From assembly GCF_028993635.1 (NCBI RefSeq), contig NZ_CP118631.1, positions 6,262,001-6,326,000 on the forward strand: a stretch of 64,000 nucleotides of DNA, given 5' to 3'. Under the pieces are notes generated by a model. That model did no database searches. It saw nothing but the letters and a program-made list of their open reading frames with translations, and was not told the origin of the DNA. Positions 35,633 to 44,044 of this stretch are shown piece after piece. A program made the translations under genes and the position numbers. Source of the DNA: Mucilaginibacter sp. SJ. GTDB lineage: Bacteria; Bacteroidota; Bacteroidia; Sphingobacteriales; Sphingobacteriaceae. Every line of letters begins with the position of its first letter. The stretch's first letter is position 1.

Positions 35633-36211
35633 ATGCCCCACAATTTATCTGAGTTAACGGATATTGTCGAAGAAATAGCTGTACATGACAGTTATATTGC
35701 TTACAAAAAATTATTTGGGTTGCTTTTTCCATCCATAAAACACTTTTCTTACTGTTTGTTAAAATCGCCCGAACTGGCAGAAGAAGTAGCATCAGATGTA
35801 ATGATCACTATATGGCGAAAGCGGAAGACAATTACCTCCATCAATAATATCAAAGTGTATGCCTTTGTTATTGCGAAAAATCTTTGCCTAAATATTTTAA
35901 AGAGCAACTCCCGGGGCAGAATAGTTTCTTTAGATGATGTTGCTGTCAATTTGCAAATTGATACTACCCCCGAGTGGATCCTGATTAATGATGAATTGAG
36001 GAAAAGCCTCAATAATGCCATCAACAAATTACCTACCAGGTGTAAAATGATTTTCAGGCTTGTAAAAGAAGACGGCCTGAGTTATAAAGAAGTTTCTGAA
36101 ATCCTTGATATATCCATCAAAACAGTTGATTCTCAGCTTGTTATTGCTTCCCGGCGTTTATCTGTCTCCATTAAAAAAGAGTTTAACCTCGGTACAGTAA
36201 AAAAATATTAA
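35633..36211 (+). CDS. ECF sigma-70 factor (FecI-like)
   Basis: 192 residues. Sigma region 2 spans about 25-90 (SYCLLKSPELAEEVASDVMITIWRKR, the core-binding and -10 recognition helix) and region 4 about 125-185 (INKLPTRCKMIFRLVKEDGLSYKEVSEILDISIKTVDSQL, helix-turn-helix). It is followed by a FecR anti-sigma gene and an STN-containing SusC, the standard trans-envelope signalling order. It should direct RNA polymerase to the SusC/SusD promoter when the receptor is occupied. Confidence 0.96.
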   Translation: MPHNLSELTDIVEEIAVHDSYIAYKKLFGLLFPSIKHFSYCLLKSPELAEEVASDVMITIWRKRKTITSINNIKVYAFVIAKNLCLNILKSNSRGRIVSLDDVAVNLQIDTTPEWILINDELRKSLNNAINKLPTRCKMIFRLVKEDGLSYKEVSEILDISIKTVDSQLVIASRRLSVSIKKEFNLGTVKKY

Positions 36212-36277
36212 TTTTCTTTTAGGGAGAATTTTTGTTTCTGTTGTCCTTAAGGCTTACCACCAAACATTTCATCATTG

Positions 36278-37354
36278 ATGGAGCAGGAAAGGATCATACA
36301 GTTAATAACCAGGAAGCTGGCCGGTGAGGCCACTCCGCAGGAACTTCGGGAACTGGATGAATGGCTGCTATCGTTTCCTGACGCTTTGTATTACGAAGAA
36401 GTGTTAAACCAGATTGCTTTTAAAAACGAACTTCCGGAAGAAACTGATATAGATAAGGCGTTTAACCTGCACGAACAAAAATACAGTTATGAATTTGATG
36501 GATATAAAGATGCAGGCCAGCCAGCCACAATAAAAAAGAGCCCTGTTAAACGCTGGCTGATAGCCGCCTCGTTCATAGCGATAAGCAGTTTCGTTTTTTA
36601 TTTCTTATACCATAAAAACAACGCCACTGCTGCATATGTGCCTGATACCGAAATTGTATGCGGAAAGCGGATGCGCAAAAAGATAGTGCTCCCCGATGGC
36701 ACTAACGTTTGGCTCAATACCAACAGTAAGCTGCAGTATAATGATTCCATGCTGTATAAAGACTGCCGGGAAGTAAGGCTGTACGGCGAGGCTTTTTTTG
36801 ACGTGGCCAAAGATAAAAAGCACCCTTTTATAATACATACCCAAAAAATAGCTGTGAAAGTTTTAGGTACTGCTTTTAATATCAAAGCATACCCCGGTGA
36901 TGCTGTTACTGAAACAACACTCATCAGGGGATTAATAGAACTATCGCTTAACAGCGACCCTCAACGGAAGATCTTGCTTCGGCCCAAAGAAAAATTAGCG
37001 CTAAATGAAAATGTGCCTAATGAGCATACCGATAAACGCCTTGTCCCGGTAATTCATAACCAAATGGTTATAGAAAACATCGAACCGGTTGAAATATCGA
37101 ATAAGGATTATTTTGAAGAAACTTCATGGGTTCAAAATAAGCTGGTTTTCAAAGATGAATCTTTTGAAGAGCTGGCCCCGAAGTTAGAGAAGTGGTATAA
37201 CGTAACCTTTAAAATTAATAATAAAGCCGTGGCCAACTACAGGTTTACGGGTATTCTTGAAAACGAAACACTAACCCAGGCATTAACAGGAATGCAAATA
37301 ATAAGGCCATTTAAATTTAAGATAACCGCCAATGACGTAGTGACCATTAACTAA
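36278..37354 (+). CDS. FecR-family anti-sigma factor
   Basis: About 358 residues from the ATG at 36278 (a preceding TTG would add one codon). N-terminal cytoplasmic sigma-binding part (about 1-85) has the usual LAGEATPQELRELDEWL. One membrane segment lies at about 88-110 (WLIAASFIAISSFVFYFLY). The periplasmic FecR domain contains KKIVLPDGTNVWLNTNSKLQY and FDVAKDKKHPFIIHT, with a C-terminal DUF4974-type domain (LVFKDESFEELAPKLEKWYNV). It holds the ECF sigma factor inactive until the STN domain of the downstream SusC signals. Confidence 0.95.
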   Translation: MEQERIIQLITRKLAGEATPQELRELDEWLLSFPDALYYEEVLNQIAFKNELPEETDIDKAFNLHEQKYSYEFDGYKDAGQPATIKKSPVKRWLIAASFIAISSFVFYFLYHKNNATAAYVPDTEIVCGKRMRKKIVLPDGTNVWLNTNSKLQYNDSMLYKDCREVRLYGEAFFDVAKDKKHPFIIHTQKIAVKVLGTAFNIKAYPGDAVTETTLIRGLIELSLNSDPQRKILLRPKEKLALNENVPNEHTDKRLVPVIHNQMVIENIEPVEISNKDYFEETSWVQNKLVFKDESFEELAPKLEKWYNVTFKINNKAVANYRFTGILENETLTQALTGMQIIRPFKFKITANDVVTIN

Positions 37355-37479
37355 AGAAGAGGGTTGAAATAAAAAAGCGGGAAATGCTCGAATATTCCCC
37401 GCTGTATATCGATCCATTAATCAGCAACAGGATGCTGCTGATAACTAACCGATTATTTAATTATTAACACCGTAAAATT

Positions 37480-40400
37480 ATGAAAAAAGAAATACTTCAT
37501 GATAAAGTATTTTCTGTGCCCCATTACCGAAAATTTTTATTGATGCTTAACTGGATTTTTGTACTGACTTTTCTGTTTTGTTTGGATGTATCGGCAAACA
37601 GTTATTCGCAAAATGCAAAGGTTAGTTTTAACCTTAAAGATGCGTCGCTGAAAAAAGCCATCTACACACTTGAGCAAAAAGGGCAAACCCGTTTTTTATA
37701 CAGCGAACAATTACTGCCGCAAAACAAGCAAATTACACTTGATGTTAACAATGTGCCATTGCTTGATGTATTAAACAGGATCCTTGAAGATACAGGCCTT
37801 GATTACCAGGTAACTGATAACGGATTGGTGATTATAGCCCTGAAAGGCTCTATTATTAAAAACATTGACGTAAAGGGAAAGGTACTTGATGATAAGGGCA
37901 ACTCTTTACCGGGGGTAAGTGTAAAGGTACTGGGTACAAATACCGGTACGGTAACCAGTGCAGGGGGCGAGTTCAGTGTATCGGTGCCCGAGGGGGCATC
38001 TCTTGTGTTTTCATACATTGGTTATCTTTCGCAAACTGTAGAGGTTGGTACAAAAACGCAAATCAACATAGTTTTAAAGGTAGATGAAGCCAGCCAGAAA
38101 CTAAGCGAAGTAATTGTGGTTGGATACGGAACCCAGCGTAAAAGCGACCTTACCGGATCAGTTGCATCTATAAGCGGGAAAGATCTGGATAAAACACCGG
38201 TATTAGGGGCCGACCAGATGTTACAGGGAAGGGTGAGTGGTTTACAGCTTACACAATCAGACGGGCAGCCAGGCAGCGCTACTTCTGTCCGCATACGGGG
38301 TACCAATTCAATAAATTCGGGTAATGAGCCTTTATATGTTATAGATGGCTTTGCAGGTGTGGGAAACCTAAGCTCTATCAATCCCAGCGATATACAATCT
38401 ATCGAGGTTTTAAAAGATGCTTCGGCAACGGCAATTTATGGTAGCCGTGGCGCTAACGGGGTAATACTTATCACTACAAAAAAGGGAAAAGCCGGGCAGC
38501 ATAACATAAACTTTGAATCATACACCGGCCTGCAGCACATAGCCCGTAAAATTCCGTTGATGGATGCTACTCAGTTTGGCAATTACCTCAATCAATATTA
38601 TACCGAATACAATGCGGCTAACCCAGCCACCGCTAAAGCCCTGCCTTATACAAACGAGCAGATTGCCGGGTTTGGGAAAGGTACCGACTGGCAGGATGAG
38701 TTGTACCGCACTGCCCCCATCCAAAATTATCAGCTTAGCTTTAACGGCGGTACCAACGAAGCCCGGTATTACCTTAGCCTGAACCATTTTGATCAGGATG
38801 GTATTATGAGGGCTACCGGTTTCAGGCGCGAACTGATCCGTTTAAACCTGGACAGGAATATTGGTAAGAAGATTAAGATGGGCTTTTCTTCTCAAATATC
38901 ATATAATGTACAGGCAGTTGACCCAAGTATAACAGGGGTAGGATATGGCGCTGCAGGCGGCGCCCTGAGTATGAGCCCTATTGTACCTGTAAAAGATGCA
39001 AGCGGAGCATATACATTTGCAAATGCGCCGGCCGCATATGTTGGTACTTATGGAAACCCGGTTGCTGCTGTTGAATTGGGTAAAGACCGCATTGCTAATT
39101 CGCGCGGACTCATCAATACCTTTGGCGAATATGAATTTATCCCCGGCTTTAAATTTAAAAGCAGTTTTGGGGTCGACTATAATAACACCAACGAAAATTC
39201 ATACCTGCCTACTACCATGTACATCGGGCAGCAAACCAACGGGGCGGCTTATTCATCAAATAATATCAGCTATAGTTGGTTAAATGAAAATACGTTATCT
39301 TTTAATAAGCAATTTAACAAGAACCATGCAATTGATGCCGTAGTAGGGGTTTCGTTACAGGAGTTTAAAACCAAGGCTTTCAGCAGCAGCGCCCAGGGCT
39401 TTTTTACAGATAACTTAGGCACCGATAACCTGGCTTTAGGCGCAAATGTTTTGACACCGCAATCCAACACTTATAAAAATACCATCGCTTCATATTTTGG
39501 CCGTGTTAATTACCGGTTGATGGAAAAGTACCTGTTTACTTTTACCATGCGTTCCGACGGGTCTTCGCGCTTTGGGGCAACCAAAAAATGGGGTTATTTT
39601 CCGTCCGGAGCGTTTGCATGGAGAGCATCGGAGGAGAAATTCATTAAAAATATAAAACAGATCTCAGACCTGAAGATCAGGGCGAGCTACGGGGTTACCG
39701 GTAACCAGGAAATAGGCTCTTATCAATCATTATCTCAATATGCCATTAACAGCTACTCATTAGGTACTTCTACAACACGCGTGGTTGGCGTATCGCCAAA
39801 TAACATTGCCAATCCTAAATTAAGCTGGGAGTCTACAGCTTCGTTTGACGTGGGCGCCGATGTGGGATTCTTTAATAACCGCATCAGCCTTACTGCCGAT
39901 TATTACCGCAAAACAACCAGCGATCTGCTGCTTAACTTTTCGATACCTCAATCATCAGGCTTTTCAAGCATACTGCTTAATGCAGGGAAAGTAGGGAACC
40001 ACGGGATTGAATTTTCTTTAAATACCAGAAACATCGAGACGCGAAATTTCAACTGGTCGACTACGATTACTTATGCAGCAAACAAAAACAAAGTATTGGA
40101 TATGAACGGCACCAACAACATAATGGTGGGCAGCACCGGCCCGTATATTGTAACCAATGGTCTTGCCCCTTCTATTTTACGGGTGGGCCAACCCATCGGA
40201 TCTTTCTATGGCTATCATTTTGATGGCATATATCAAACCCCGGCCCAAATTGCTGCTGCAGGTATATCAGGCGTAGTACCGGGAGATGCCATAATCCGCG
40301 ACGTTGACGGTAATAAGATCATTGATGGCAATGACCGCGAAATTATCGGGCAGGCAGCTCCGAAGTTTATTTATAGTGTCAACAACACTTTTTCTTACAA

Positions 40401-40893
40401 ACACTTTGATCTTACCATTTTTGCACAGGGGGTGCAAGGTAATAAAGTGCTCAACCTTACCAGCTACGCGCACAGTAACGGCACTACAGCAAATGTGTAT
40501 ACCTATATGGCTAATGCCTGGAACGGTCCCGGAACCAGTAATACTATCCCCAGAGTTTTGAGCACGTCTATACGTAATGCAGGTGTGGTAGATAATTACC
40601 TGGAAGATGGAAGTTATTTAAGGATCCAAACGGTATCGCTGGCATACAATGTACCGGTTTCGCCAAAATCGCGGGTATTTAAAACCTCAACGGTATATTT
40701 TACAGTTCAAAACTTACACACCTTTACAAAATACACAGGCTATAACCCGGAAATAAACAGCTTTGGCGCCCAAAATCTGAATGCGGGTACACAGAACCTG
40801 AACCCGGGCAGTCAGAATTTAAACCTCGGCGCTGATGTTAATTCATATCCGCCGCCACGTACTCTTTTATTGGGGGTTAAATTAGGATTTTAA
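37480..40893 (+). CDS. SusC-family TonB-dependent transporter with STN signalling domain
   Basis: 1137 residues. Signal region (FVLTFLFCLDVSANSYSQ), STN domain (about 47-118, KVSFNLKDASLKKAIYTLEQKGQTRFLYSEQLLP), CarboxypepD_reg-like domain (about 128-205), plug with EVIVVGYGTQRKSDLTGSV, then the barrel. The STN domain contacts FecR in the periplasm, so this receptor both imports and signals. An oddity is a triplicated heptad NLN motif near the C-terminus (DNA 40768-40830), in the last loop before the final strand. It forms an operon with the SusD 26 bp downstream. Confidence 0.97.
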   Translation: MKKEILHDKVFSVPHYRKFLLMLNWIFVLTFLFCLDVSANSYSQNAKVSFNLKDASLKKAIYTLEQKGQTRFLYSEQLLPQNKQITLDVNNVPLLDVLNRILEDTGLDYQVTDNGLVIIALKGSIIKNIDVKGKVLDDKGNSLPGVSVKVLGTNTGTVTSAGGEFSVSVPEGASLVFSYIGYLSQTVEVGTKTQINIVLKVDEASQKLSEVIVVGYGTQRKSDLTGSVASISGKDLDKTPVLGADQMLQGRVSGLQLTQSDGQPGSATSVRIRGTNSINSGNEPLYVIDGFAGVGNLSSINPSDIQSIEVLKDASATAIYGSRGANGVILITTKKGKAGQHNINFESYTGLQHIARKIPLMDATQFGNYLNQYYTEYNAANPATAKALPYTNEQIAGFGKGTDWQDELYRTAPIQNYQLSFNGGTNEARYYLSLNHFDQDGIMRATGFRRELIRLNLDRNIGKKIKMGFSSQISYNVQAVDPSITGVGYGAAGGALSMSPIVPVKDASGAYTFANAPAAYVGTYGNPVAAVELGKDRIANSRGLINTFGEYEFIPGFKFKSSFGVDYNNTNENSYLPTTMYIGQQTNGAAYSSNNISYSWLNENTLSFNKQFNKNHAIDAVVGVSLQEFKTKAFSSSAQGFFTDNLGTDNLALGANVLTPQSNTYKNTIASYFGRVNYRLMEKYLFTFTMRSDGSSRFGATKKWGYFPSGAFAWRASEEKFIKNIKQISDLKIRASYGVTGNQEIGSYQSLSQYAINSYSLGTSTTRVVGVSPNNIANPKLSWESTASFDVGADVGFFNNRISLTADYYRKTTSDLLLNFSIPQSSGFSSILLNAGKVGNHGIEFSLNTRNIETRNFNWSTTITYAANKNKVLDMNGTNNIMVGSTGPYIVTNGLAPSILRVGQPIGSFYGYHFDGIYQTPAQIAAAGISGVVPGDAIIRDVDGNKIIDGNDREIIGQAAPKFIYSVNNTFSYKHFDLTIFAQGVQGNKVLNLTSYAHSNGTTANVYTYMANAWNGPGTSNTIPRVLSTSIRNAGVVDNYLEDGSYLRIQTVSLAYNVPVSPKSRVFKTSTVYFTVQNLHTFTKYTGYNPEINSFGAQNLNAGTQNLNPGSQNLNLGADVNSYPPPRTLLLGVKLGF

Positions 40894-40919
40894 ATAAAAA
40901 CATATCAAATATCATTTAT

Positions 40920-42359
40920 ATGAAGATAAGAATTTTAATGGCTGTTGCGATAATTGCGTTCAGCCTTACCTCGTGTAAGAAATTTCTTGCCGAGCAGCCA
41001 TACAGCTTTTTAACGCCCACAAATTTTTATAAAAACCAGGGGGATGCGGTTGCGGCTTTAAACGGTGTTTTTAGTACGATGCAGCCTCAAACCTTTTATC
41101 AGCGTACGGTTTATACGGTATCGGATAATGCTTCGGATTTGATGTACGCTGCACCCGGCTCATCAACCGACAGGAACTCGCTGACCAACCACACCTTTGC
41201 CGCGGTAAACGGCGAAATTGCCAATTGGTATATTAATGATTATAAAATGATCAAAAATGCCAATGACGTTATTAAATACGTTCCGCCGATTTCGATGGAT
41301 GCAGTTGAAAAGGCAAATATTATTGGTAATGCCCGTTTTTTGCGTGGCTTAGGTTATTTTAACCTGCTTACAGCTTTTGGACAGGTGCCGCTTATCACAG
41401 AGCCCGTTACCGCTACCGATCCAAACCTGTATCCAAAAAAAGCTTCTATTGCAGCGCTTTATGACCAGGTTGTTGCCGATCTTCAATTTGCGGAAGCCAA
41501 TTGCTATGTAGAGAAAAATATCGCGGCCGCCAATAAAGGAAGGGTATCCTCTGGCGCGGCATCTGCTTTATTGGCAAAGGTATTGTTAACACGGGCCAAA
41601 TCAGATGCTGCAAAGGCTACCGATAGTCAGGATGCGCTCACCGAATGTAATAAGGTAATTAATGATGGCTCATACAGTTTGCTTAGCGATTATGCCAGCA
41701 TCTTTAGCTCAGATAATAAATATAACAAGGAGATTGTTTTTGCCGTGCGGTTTGGCACAGCACCTAATGTTGGTAATATTATATTACGGATGTTCTATCC
41801 AACTGTATTAGGTGGGTATGGTTCATTTTTTGCTCAGAATAACTTTTTCAACAATGGTTTTCCGGATGGTAACAGGGATGTGCGTAAAACCTATAGCATA
41901 TCTAACCAGGCTGTTGACAGTAAGGGTGTAACCCAAACTGTAACACCTTTTATTTATAAATTCAGGGACAGCCAATGGAAACAGGATAATAATTCCAGGT
42001 CGGATTGGTTTGTGTTACGTTTGGCCGAGGTTTACCTGTTACAGGCAGAGGCTATGAATAATATCAATCCGGCCGACCCTAACAAATTTAACGGGATAAA
42101 TATAGTAAGGGCAAGGGCTGGGTTATCATTGCCTACAGACCAGCTGAATTTAACCAATACACCTACCGCTGATGCTTTTGTAAATGCTTTACTGGCCGAA
42201 CGGGCTCGTGAGCTTTGCGGGGAAGGACAACGCCGCTGGGATCTTTTACGTTTAGGAAAGTTAAAAGCGGCAATGGCTGTTGTTGGCGTTACTGTTGATG
42301 ATAACCATTTGTTATTTCCGATACCTCAATCTGAAAAAGACGCCAACCCCAATTTATAG
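40920..42359 (+). CDS. SusD/RagB-family glycan-binding lipoprotein
   Basis: 479 residues with lipobox ending at Cys19 (FSLTSC) and KKFLAEQPYSFLTPTNFY. Core motifs: NARFLRGLGYFNLLTAFGQVPLI, SALLAKVLL, VLRLAEVYLLQAEAMN and ERARELCGEGQRRWDLLRLG. Partner of the preceding STN-type SusC under ECF/FecR control. No glycosidase gene follows, so the operon seems to end here. A 12-bp-stem hairpin follows about 95 bp later. Confidence 0.96.
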   Translation: MKIRILMAVAIIAFSLTSCKKFLAEQPYSFLTPTNFYKNQGDAVAALNGVFSTMQPQTFYQRTVYTVSDNASDLMYAAPGSSTDRNSLTNHTFAAVNGEIANWYINDYKMIKNANDVIKYVPPISMDAVEKANIIGNARFLRGLGYFNLLTAFGQVPLITEPVTATDPNLYPKKASIAALYDQVVADLQFAEANCYVEKNIAAANKGRVSSGAASALLAKVLLTRAKSDAAKATDSQDALTECNKVINDGSYSLLSDYASIFSSDNKYNKEIVFAVRFGTAPNVGNIILRMFYPTVLGGYGSFFAQNNFFNNGFPDGNRDVRKTYSISNQAVDSKGVTQTVTPFIYKFRDSQWKQDNNSRSDWFVLRLAEVYLLQAEAMNNINPADPNKFNGINIVRARAGLSLPTDQLNLTNTPTADAFVNALLAERARELCGEGQRRWDLLRLGKLKAAMAVVGVTVDDNHLLFPIPQSEKDANPNL

Positions 42360-42453
42360 TGGTATAAGGTTTGGGATGAAATTTAAATCTGTAACGTCAA
42401 GCCTTGAGGCAAGGAAGGTGCGTTGTCCTTATGCATGACAGGTCGTTGAATCC

Positions 42454-42487
42454 AGACTTACGAAGTAATTAAAAGCTTCGTAAGTCT
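42454..42487. terminator. Hairpin downstream of susD
   Basis: Perfect 12-bp stem AGACTTACGAAG / CTTCGTAAGTCT with a 10-nt loop, between convergent genes. T tract is poor, so the terminator role is probable rather than sure. Confidence 0.5.
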
Positions 42488-42601
42488 TCAACAGCTTTTG
42501 TAATTGCTTTCTTCAGCATTAGCGGGATTTTGACACTCAACCTAATTGGGAGGGGACGCTGTTCATGCTCTTGAGCCGAATATCAAAACCTTACATTGTT
42601 C

Positions 42602-43051
42602 CTAACTTTCTTTAGGATTAGGCTCTCCTTTACCTGTAGTAATGAGGTTGTACAAACTTCCTGTAATATAACCGGTCCAGGCGTTTGAGCAAACCTCATA
42701 ACATTCATGCTGTGGAACCAGGCCCTGGTGTGTGAAGCGGACTTGTGTTTTGCCGTCGTGTTCGGAAATTTCAAAGATCACTTTGGTGCCTTTCCACTCG
42801 GTTTGGTCTTTGGTGAAACTAAAATAGTTATCCAGTACAAGCCAAACCACTTTTTTGTTGGGGATTACTTCTGTTAATCTCATGGTACAGCGGTGAAGCT
42901 CCCGGGCTTTGTAGGTAAACTCATCATTGAGTTTCTCTGTGCCTCCTATAACTTCTTCCGACCACCATCCGCGAACGTTATTAATGGCATCAAAAGCCTC
43001 TTTAGAGGTTTTATCAACCGAAATGGTGATAGTTAAATCCTGATCTTTCAT
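42602..43051 (-). CDS. SRPBCC (AHSA1/START-like) domain protein
   Basis: 149 residues with the helix-grip pattern TITISVDKTSKEAFDAINNVRGWWSE, KVVWLVLDNYFSF and GTKVIFEISEHDGKTQVRFTHQGLVP. These small proteins bind hydrophobic ligands or act as stress-related accessory factors; the ligand is unknown. Last gene of a three-gene operon: its ATG overlaps the ArsR stop (ATGA, 4 bp). Confidence 0.92.
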   Translation of the reverse strand: MKDQDLTITISVDKTSKEAFDAINNVRGWWSEEVIGGTEKLNDEFTYKARELHRCTMRLTEVIPNKKVVWLVLDNYFSFTKDQTEWKGTKVIFEISEHDGKTQVRFTHQGLVPQHECYEVCSNAWTGYITGSLYNLITTGKGEPNPKES

Positions 43052-43374
43052 TTTTTGTTCATTTTATCGTTCATTAAAGCTCCCAGTTTATCCAGATTAT
43101 CGCCCCAGAATTTATCATAGTAAGCTAACCAGGCCTGTAGCTCTTTAAAGCCGTCTTGTTTCAACACACAATGCCTTTCTCTGCCGATATCCTGAATGGA
43201 GATAAAACCTGCATTATAAAGCACTTTGATATGCTTTGAAACTGCAGGCCTGCTCATGTCAAAGTTTTCGGCCAGCGCGTTAATGGTGCTGCTATCTTTC
43301 GAAAGCAGGTGTAGTATCTGCCTCCTGCTTGGGTCGGCAATTACCTGGAATACATCAAGCCTGTGCTGTTCCAT
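43048..43374 (-). CDS. ArsR-family helix-turn-helix regulator
   Basis: 108 residues, a single winged-helix domain (about 8-90): VIADPSRRQILHLLSKDSSTINALAENFDMSRPAVSKHIKVLYNAGFISIQDIGRERHCVL. The metal-binding ELCV cysteines of ArsR/SmtB are absent, so this is the SdpR-like/AHSA1-associated subgroup rather than a metal sensor. It lies between two SRPBCC genes and overlaps both by 20 and 4 bp. It probably represses the operon through the two GTAACTT-type palindromes at 43810-43853. Confidence 0.95.
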   Translation of the reverse strand: MEQHRLDVFQVIADPSRRQILHLLSKDSSTINALAENFDMSRPAVSKHIKVLYNAGFISIQDIGRERHCVLKQDGFKELQAWLAYYDKFWGDNLDKLGALMNDKMNKK

Positions 43375-43804
43375 CTTTTTCCGCGTTTATGATCTGCAGC
43401 ATTTTGTTGATAAGCACTAACCAGCCTTTTTCCATCGAGCTAAACATCAACGGGTTTACAGCGTCTTTAAAATCACGGTGTACCAGCAAAAGTTCGGTGC
43501 CATTATCTTTTTCAGTTAACGTCCAGTTCACTGTCGAATCGCTTAATTCGCCATTGCCGGGTCCGAATTTCCATGAATAGGAAAGTTTTTTTAAAGGGAC
43601 TACTTCCAGGATCTTGCAATAAAAAATCCCGTCGAAATCCATTTCAGGCATAGGTTTGGCCCGGAGCTGAAATTCGTGACCTGGTATAGGTTTCAGGTCG
43701 CCTGGCATCAACCATTGCGATATCAGTTCCTGATCTGTTAGAAATTCCCAAACCACCGCGGGTGGGTGCGGGTAAAATAATTGGTGCTGAATAATTTTTG
43801 CCAT
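43355..43804 (-). CDS. SRPBCC (AHSA1-like) domain protein, first gene of the ArsR operon
   Basis: 149 residues: IIQHQLFYPHPPAVVWEFLTDQELISQWLMPGDLKPIPGHEFQLRAKP, then LSYSWKF and STVNWTLTEKDNGTELLLVHRDF, the AHSA1 signature. It is similar in length to the other SRPBCC protein of the operon but clearly different in sequence. The promoter lies immediately upstream, with an expected leader of only about 15 nt, so the start codon at 43804 is well supported. Confidence 0.93.
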   Translation of the reverse strand: MAKIIQHQLFYPHPPAVVWEFLTDQELISQWLMPGDLKPIPGHEFQLRAKPMPEMDFDGIFYCKILEVVPLKKLSYSWKFGPGNGELSDSTVNWTLTEKDNGTELLLVHRDFKDAVNPLMFSSMEKGWLVLINKMLQIINAEKDGTAQA

Positions 43805-43809
43805 GATAG

Positions 43810-43825
43810 GTAACTTTTAAGTTAC
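43810..43825. promoter_or_regulatory. Candidate ArsR operator 1
   Basis: Palindrome GTAACTT-TT-AAGTTAC, perfect 7-bp arms, between the -7 box and the start codon. Confidence 0.75.
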
Positions 43826-43826
43826 T

Positions 43827-43858
43827 CAAATATATATGTAACTTATGAGTTACGCAAA
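43827..43858 (-). promoter_or_regulatory. Bacteroidota sigma-A promoter of the ArsR/SRPBCC operon
   Basis: On the minus strand: TTTG (complement at 43855-43858), 20-nt spacer, TATATTTG (complement at 43827-43834), a full match to the TTTG/TAnnTTTG consensus. Confidence 0.8.
43838..43853. promoter_or_regulatory. Candidate ArsR operator 2
   Basis: GTAACTT-AT-GAGTTAC, the same palindrome with one arm mismatch, exactly between the -33 and -7 boxes and 28 bp (centre to centre) from operator 1. Confidence 0.72.
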
Positions 43859-43902
43859 TTTATTTTTATTTTTATTTTGAATGTCTGAAAAGCTTGTTAA
43901 AA

Positions 43903-44005
43903 ATGTAGAGACGCATCACATGCGTCTCCCTGCATGCAAATTGCGATAAGCAAGTGCTGTAAAGGGAGTTTACCTTATAGGAAACGCATCCATGCGTTTC
44001 TACAT
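43903..44005. repeat. Palindromic REP/MITE-like element
   Basis: 103 bp with imperfect 26-27-bp terminal inverted repeats beginning ATGTAGAGACGCAT and (complement) ATGTAGAAACGCAT; each end is itself palindromic (ACGCAT...ATGCGT). It lies between the ArsR operon promoter and the 3' end of the zinc-ribbon gene. Typical of non-coding repeats moved in trans by an IS200-like/RAYT transposase. Confidence 0.7.
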
Positions 44006-44044
44006 AAAAAATAATTGAGTGTTTTGTGTCTTAGGGCAGCTTCT

